This document shows positions 39,937-44,202 of a stretch of 44,202 nt of DNA, piece after piece. Positions within the stretch are counted from its first letter, which is position 1. Every line of letters starts with the position of its first letter. The notes beneath the pieces are model-generated. The model made no database searches. It worked only from the letters and a program-made list of their open reading frames with translations, and was not told where the DNA came from. The stretch comes from an uncultured Ruminococcus sp. (GTDB taxonomy: Bacteria > Bacillota > Clostridia > Oscillospirales > Ruminococcaceae): assembly GCA_900545285.1 (NCBI GenBank), contig UQYK01000011.1, positions 1-44,202 on the forward strand, written 5' to 3'. Position numbers and translations under genes: made by a program.

Positions 39937-40917
39937 ATGATGCAAAATCCCGAGATACTCTACATGGTTATTCCATGTTATAATGAAGAAGCAGTTCTTC
40001 CGGAAACAGCAAGACGGCTGAAAGAAAAATACCAGACATTGCAGTCTGAAAGTTGGATTTCTCCCAAAAGCCGAATTGTTTTTGTCAATGACGGCTCGAA
40101 GGATGCCACCTGGAATATTATACAACAGCTGCATCAACAGGATCCAGACTTCTTTTCCGGTATTAACCTGGCGCACAACAGCGGCCATCAGAATGCGGTT
40201 CTGGCTGGTTTGATGACCGTAAAGGAAATGTGTAATATGGCAATTACAATGGATGCAGATTTGCAGGATGATGTGAATGCAATTGATGCAATGATTGCAA
40301 AGTATTATGAAGGCAATCAGATTGTTTATGGCGTAAGAAGTGCACGAAAGACGGATTCCTTTTTTAAGCGTGTTACAGCAGAAGGGTTTTATAAATTCAT
40401 GAAGCTGATGGGCGCGGATGTGGTCTATAATCATGCAGACTTTCGTCTGATGAGCCGGCGCGTTTTGCAGGAGTTAAGCCAGTTTAAAGAGGTGAATCTT
40501 TTCCTGCGGGGAATGGTTCCGCTGATTGGCTTTCAAAGCTGCAATGTGTACTATGAACGTGCAGAGCGGTTTGCCGGAGAGAGCAAGTATCCACTGAAAA
40601 AAATGATTTCGTTTGCAGTAAATGGAATTACCTCCTTCAGCACAAAGCCGCTGAAGCTGATTACCACATTGGGCTTTCTGATGTTTTTGGTGAGTGTGGC
40701 GGCTTTCATCTGGGCATTTGCGGTGAAAATTGCAGGCCGTTCTGAATTGGGATGGTCTAGTACAGTTTGTTCCATTTGGCTGATTGGCGGGCTGCAATTG
40801 CTGTGTTTGGGAATGATCGGAGAGTATGTCGGGAAAATCTATGCTGAGGTCAAACAGCGGCCGCGGTATATTATTGCAGAATTTTTGAATCAATCTGAGG
40901 AGAAATCCGATTCGTAA
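39937..40917 (+). CDS. Family 2 polyprenyl-phosphate glycosyltransferase (GtrB/DPM1-like)
   Basis: A 326-residue membrane-linked GT2 enzyme that transfers a sugar from a nucleotide donor to undecaprenyl phosphate on the inner face of the membrane. The N-terminal GT-A fold has VIPCYNEEAVLPET, VNDGSKDATW and the metal-binding MDADLQDD (about 106-113). Two transmembrane helices lie at about 240-265 and 275-300, followed by the family ending GEYVGKIYAEVKQRPRYI. The sugar is not deducible; glucose, mannose or N-acetylglucosamine are usual for this group. The upstream membrane protein is the likely partner that transfers the sugar outside. Confidence 0.94.
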   Translation: MMQNPEILYMVIPCYNEEAVLPETARRLKEKYQTLQSESWISPKSRIVFVNDGSKDATWNIIQQLHQQDPDFFSGINLAHNSGHQNAVLAGLMTVKEMCNMAITMDADLQDDVNAIDAMIAKYYEGNQIVYGVRSARKTDSFFKRVTAEGFYKFMKLMGADVVYNHADFRLMSRRVLQELSQFKEVNLFLRGMVPLIGFQSCNVYYERAERFAGESKYPLKKMISFAVNGITSFSTKPLKLITTLGFLMFLVSVAAFIWAFAVKIAGRSELGWSSTVCSIWLIGGLQLLCLGMIGEYVGKIYAEVKQRPRYIIAEFLNQSEEKSDS

Positions 40918-40949
40918 ACCGAATTGGCATAGTAAAGTGAATAGAAAAG

Positions 40950-40974
40950 GCCAGCTGATAAAGCTGGCTTTTTT
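40950..40974 (+). terminator. Terminator after the glycosyltransferase operon
   Basis: GCCAGCT (40950-40956) pairs with AGCTGGC (40962-40968), followed by six T residues. It lies between convergent genes and may act both ways. Confidence 0.92.
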
Positions 40975-40977
40975 GTA

Positions 40978-42129
40978 TTATACTGGAGAATCATTTTTAA
41001 AAACTGAAATCAATCGGAAAACCTGTTCTGCTGTGTCTGCAATGTTTTGTGCAGCACACTCCGGCTGCATGACCTGTTGCTGTGTGGCAACGCGCCGCAG
41101 CACAGGAAAATATGCATCAATGCCGTTTTGATTACAGATACCAGCGTCCTGTGATGCAGCGCCGCAAAATGCAATTACTGGTTTCTGATACTTTTTGGCG
41201 AGCCTGGAAACACCATCTGGCACCTTTCCCATCATGCTTTGCGCATCTAACTGTCCTTCTCCGGTAATTACCAGATCACAGGCTGCAATGTCTGCTTCTA
41301 AATGGGTTTGTTCCATGACAAGTGTGATGCCGGAACGCAGCGTGGCATGCAGATAGGTTTTCAAAGCAAATCCCATGCCGCCGGCCGCGCCGCTTCCAGG
41401 GTACAGCGGATCTGCTTCCGGAATGATTTTCTTGGTGCACTGTGCAAATTTTTGAAGCCATATGTCCATCTTTGTACACATTGCGGCATCTGCTCCCTTT
41501 TGTGGCGCAAAAATATAACTGCATCCCCTTTCGCCGTACAAAGGATTTGTGACATCGCAAGCGACTGCAAAGGTGCAGTCCTGCAATGCAGGCAGTGCGT
41601 GTTCGGCGGAGACAGCGGCTAAGTCTGCCAGTCCAACAGCGCCGAGAGAAATGGCGACTCCGGAAGCATCAGTAAAAGTGAATCCCAATGCTTGCAGACA
41701 GCCTACTCCCCCGTCATTTGTTGCGCTTCCACCAATTCCAAGAATAAATTTCCGGCAGCCTTTCCGGATGGCATCCGCGATCATTTCCCCCACGCCATAG
41801 GTCGTTGTGTAAAGCGGATTGCGCTCTTCCGGAGAGAGCAATGGTAATCCGGCTGCGGCCGCCATTTCTATGACCGCCATGCCGTCCGGCAGAATGCCGT
41901 ATGCGGTGTCTATTTTTCTACCCAAAGGATCAGAAACAGTAACTGGAGTCCAGGTTCCGTGCAGCCCTTCTACCAATGTAGCAGATGTTCCTTCACCGCC
42001 GTCTGCAATGGGATGCATTTTTATGTCTGCATTGGGAAGCGCACGCCGAATTCCGTCTGCGATGGCAGTTCCTGCTTTTGCAGAGGAAAGTGAGCCTTTA
42101 AAGGAATCACAGGCAATGACAATTTTCAT
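40978..42129 (-). CDS. Glycerate kinase (GlxK/GarK type)
   Basis: A 383-residue class II glycerate kinase that phosphorylates D-glycerate, feeding it into glycolysis as 2-phosphoglycerate or 3-phosphoglycerate. The opening KIVIACDSFKGSLSSAKAG and the following HPIADGGEGTSATL are diagnostic, as are GIGGSATNDGGVGCLQALG and VITGEGQLDAQSMMGKVPDGVSRLAKK. Length is exactly typical. GGAGG lies before the start. No promoter was recognised in the 80 bases upstream; the gene follows a terminator. It stands alone functionally. Confidence 0.96.
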   Translation of the reverse strand: MKIVIACDSFKGSLSSAKAGTAIADGIRRALPNADIKMHPIADGGEGTSATLVEGLHGTWTPVTVSDPLGRKIDTAYGILPDGMAVIEMAAAAGLPLLSPEERNPLYTTTYGVGEMIADAIRKGCRKFILGIGGSATNDGGVGCLQALGFTFTDASGVAISLGAVGLADLAAVSAEHALPALQDCTFAVACDVTNPLYGERGCSYIFAPQKGADAAMCTKMDIWLQKFAQCTKKIIPEADPLYPGSGAAGGMGFALKTYLHATLRSGITLVMEQTHLEADIAACDLVITGEGQLDAQSMMGKVPDGVSRLAKKYQKPVIAFCGAASQDAGICNQNGIDAYFPVLRRVATQQQVMQPECAAQNIADTAEQVFRLISVFKNDSPV

Positions 42130-42161
42130 GAAAAACCTCCATAGGATAAAGATGTTTCCGC

Positions 42162-42202
42162 AAAAAGACCTACTGCCAATTGGAATGACAGCAGGTCTTT
42201 TT
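42162..42202. terminator. Bidirectional terminator between NCS2 permease and glycerate kinase
   Basis: AAAAAGACCT (42162-42171) pairs with AGGTCTTTTT (42193-42202), giving T runs on both strands. It ends leftward transcription of the permease gene. Confidence 0.88.
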
Positions 42203-42210
42203 CATGCAGA

Positions 42211-43575
42211 TTACAGGAAAATATACTTGAGGATAAACAGTACGGCAAGAATATACATCAGCGGCTTTACTTCCTTTGCCTTACCGCTTACCAGATGCAG
42301 AACAACATAGGAGATAATTCCAATGGAAATGCCTTCTGAAATACTGTAAAACAGCGGCATAGCAAGAATACAGAGGTATGCAGGGATTGCCTTTATCATG
42401 TTTTCTCCGGTAAATTTAATTTCTGTGATGGAGCTGAACATCAAGAATCCAACAATCACCAATGCTGGCGCTGTTGCAAAAGAAGGAATTGCAATGAAAA
42501 TGGGGGCAAACAGCATGGAAATCAGGAAGAGCAGTGCAGTGACAATTGCGGTCAAACCGGTTCTGCCGCCTTCTGCAACGCCGGCAGAGGATTCCACAAA
42601 GGTTGTGGTTGTAGAGGTACCTAAAATTGCGCCGGCACTGGTTGCAATTGCATCAGCCATGAGTGCAGGCTTAATCTGTTTCAATTTGCCTTCCTTGTCC
42701 AGCATATTTGCCTTGTTGCATACGCCGATCAGCGTGCCCAGGGTGTCAAAAATATCGACAAAGAGGAAAGAGAAAATGACAACTATAAAGTTGATGATGC
42801 TGACACCATCGAAATCAAACCGGAAGCATTGACCAAATGTGTCTCCTAATGCGGAAAAGTCAGTCATTGCAAAAGCAGGAAGCAGGCTGTTATAGCCGGC
42901 ATCCGGATTAACTGTGTAGAGGCCAGTAAGCTGACAGATGATGCCAAGCACCCAGGTGGCGAGAATTCCGATGAGGATAGAGCCTTTTACATGCTTGATG
43001 TACAAAAAGGCGGTAAACAGAATACCCAGGATTGCCAACAGTGCGCAGATTCCGCCGGTGTGAAAATCGCCGCGGAAAGAGACAATGGTAACTAGTGTCG
43101 AGTCGCTGTTTACAACAACGCCGGCATTTTGCAGACCGATAAATGCAATGTAAACGCCGATTCCCACAGAAACTGCTTTTTTCAAGGACAACGGAATAAC
43201 ATTAAAAAGTGCTTCCCGAATATTGGTTACAGAGAGAATGATGAAAATAAGTCCCTCTATAAATACAGCCAGCAGTGCGGCCTGCCAGGGATACCCCATA
43301 TTGCCGCAAACGGTATAGGCAAAAAAGGCATTCAGACCCATTCCGGCAGAAAGGGCAAACGGAAGATTTGCCATCAATCCCATGCAGACAGTTCCCAGAA
43401 AGGATGCCAGACAAGTGGCAAGAAGAACTGCAGTAGGATTCATGCCAGTGGAACTTAAAATACTGGGATTGACTGCGAGAATGTATGCCATGGTCATAAA
43501 GGTTGTGACACCGGCGATGCATTCAGTTTTTACATTGGTTTGATTTTCCTTTAGGTGAAATACTTTTTCAAACAT
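42211..43575 (-). CDS. NCS2 family purine permease (AzgA-like)
   Basis: A 454-residue transporter of the NCS2/AzgA group, which imports adenine, guanine or hypoxanthine with protons. The N terminus FHLKENQTNVKTECIAGVTTFMTMAYILAVNP is diagnostic, as are the LPFALSAGMGLNAFFAYTV and STTTTFVESSAGVAEGGRTG segments. About 13 hydrophobic segments are visible. The start overlaps the stop of the phosphoribosyltransferase gene as TAATG, so uptake and salvage are co-translated. Given the partner enzyme, hypoxanthine/guanine is the most probable substrate. Confidence 0.95.
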   Translation of the reverse strand: MFEKVFHLKENQTNVKTECIAGVTTFMTMAYILAVNPSILSSTGMNPTAVLLATCLASFLGTVCMGLMANLPFALSAGMGLNAFFAYTVCGNMGYPWQAALLAVFIEGLIFIILSVTNIREALFNVIPLSLKKAVSVGIGVYIAFIGLQNAGVVVNSDSTLVTIVSFRGDFHTGGICALLAILGILFTAFLYIKHVKGSILIGILATWVLGIICQLTGLYTVNPDAGYNSLLPAFAMTDFSALGDTFGQCFRFDFDGVSIINFIVVIFSFLFVDIFDTLGTLIGVCNKANMLDKEGKLKQIKPALMADAIATSAGAILGTSTTTTFVESSAGVAEGGRTGLTAIVTALLFLISMLFAPIFIAIPSFATAPALVIVGFLMFSSITEIKFTGENMIKAIPAYLCILAMPLFYSISEGISIGIISYVVLHLVSGKAKEVKPLMYILAVLFILKYIFL

Positions 43576-44126
43576 TATGCTTCCTCCTCTTCTGCATATT
43601 CTGCAATGTAAGGAAGATTTCGGTAGATTTCACCGCAGTCCAGTCCATATCCAATTACAAAGTGATCCGGGATAGTGAACAGTGAAACATCTGCATTCAG
43701 GTCAACCAGGCGACGATCCGGTTTGTCCAGAAGTGTGATAACCTTTAGGGAAAGCGGATTTCTCGCCTTTAGCAGTTCAATGACATCATGCAATGTACGG
43801 CCGGTGTCAATAATGTCTTCGGCAATAATGACATGATATCCGCTGATATCCTGCATCAGATCCATGGTAATCTTAACGATACCCGAAGAAGAGGTGCCGT
43901 TATAATAGCTCTTTGCACACATAAAAGCCGTTTCGCATGGAATTGTAATTGCCCGGCACAGGTCAGCCATAAAGACAAAGGCGCCATTTAAGATGCTCAC
44001 CAGCAAAAGAGGCTTTCCTTCATATTCCTGGCTGATCTGTGCACCTACCGCTTTGATTTTGTTCTGGATTTCTTCTTCTGAAATCAAAACTCGTTTGATT
44101 TTCTTTTGAAATTCTTGTGTAGTCAT
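43575..44126 (-). CDS. hpt: Hypoxanthine phosphoribosyltransferase
   Basis: A 183-residue purine-salvage enzyme joining hypoxanthine or guanine to PRPP. The PRPP-binding motif VIIAEDIIDTGRTL lies at about 95-108, LLVSILNGAFVFMADL near 40-55 and the purine-binding VIGYGLDCGEIYRNLPYIA near the C terminus; all are typical of Hpt. AGGAGG is five bases before the start. The 76 bases beyond it show no clear riboswitch or consensus promoter; GCATG/CATGC repeats are the only structure seen. Complete, and coupled to the permease downstream. Confidence 0.97.
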   Translation of the reverse strand: MTTQEFQKKIKRVLISEEEIQNKIKAVGAQISQEYEGKPLLLVSILNGAFVFMADLCRAITIPCETAFMCAKSYYNGTSSSGIVKITMDLMQDISGYHVIIAEDIIDTGRTLHDVIELLKARNPLSLKVITLLDKPDRRLVDLNADVSLFTIPDHFVIGYGLDCGEIYRNLPYIAEYAEEEEA

Positions 44127-44202
44127 AGTATCCTCCTAGATATTATTTTTGCATGTTTGTTGTTTCATGCTGTGTTTATTTTCATACATGCGTTTATCTG
44201 CA

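Noticed and set aside
44127..44202. Purine riboswitch before hpt
   Set aside because: Only 76 bases are available and none of the conserved purine-aptamer segments are present; sequence beyond the window would be needed.

Overview
The window looks like chromosomal DNA of a cellulolytic, spore-gene-bearing Firmicute, most likely a Ruminococcus (Clostridia, Oscillospiraceae/Ruminococcaceae). The main pointers are a secreted GH9-CBM3 endoglucanase ending in a dockerin, a second dockerin protein (DUF4874/DUF4832 type), Thr-rich linkers, an alpha/beta-type small acid-soluble spore protein, a monomeric [FeFe]-hydrogenase-like protein and DUF3793/flavodoxin genes. The genus is an inference from gene content. 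No rRNA, tRNA, IS element, prophage or CRISPR array was seen.

Layout. 0-4 kb: a leftward, probably three-gene operon for a secreted DUF4214/transglutaminase protein, a lipoprotein and a membrane acyltransferase, behind a long structured leader. 4.1-9.1 kb: a histidine kinase/response regulator pair divergent from a fused ABC ATPase-permease. 9.4-12.7 kb: GH1 beta-glucosidase, iron-type alcohol dehydrogenase and a 59-residue spore protein, all rightward. 12.8-20 kb: a leftward series of nitroreductase, MBL/beta-CASP nuclease, GH9 cellulase, GH3 lipoprotein and a zinc-ribbon/C-type-lectin membrane protein. 20-23.8 kb: CDF metal transporter divergent from the hydrogenase-like gene, then a ZIP transporter. 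23.9-31 kb: a block of metal and redox genes: an ABC exporter, a P1B-type ATPase with a small membrane partner, flavodoxin and DUF3793. Two of its transcription units carry a 16-bp palindrome GTTAG-N6-CTAAC and a third may carry a degenerate copy. 31-35.4 kb: MFS transporter, NADH pyrophosphatase, and a GH5-like protein lacking its catalytic residues, divergent from an AraC regulator. 35.5-41 kb: the dockerin protein and a two-gene membrane glycosyltransferase operon. 41-44.2 kb: glycerate kinase and a purine-salvage pair (hypoxanthine phosphoribosyltransferase, NCS2 permease).

How it works together. Polymer breakdown outside the cell (GH9, dockerin proteins) feeds intracellular GH1 hydrolysis and a fermentative alcohol dehydrogenase and hydrogenase. 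The metal block combines import or export candidates (ZIP, CDF, P1B) with flavodoxin, the usual substitute for ferredoxin under iron limitation. Several units have long leaders with closed, complementary arms immediately downstream of clear sigma-A promoters. These leaders, the shared palindrome, the P1B-ATPase/small membrane protein pair and the GH5-like pseudoenzyme are the least ordinary parts of the window.
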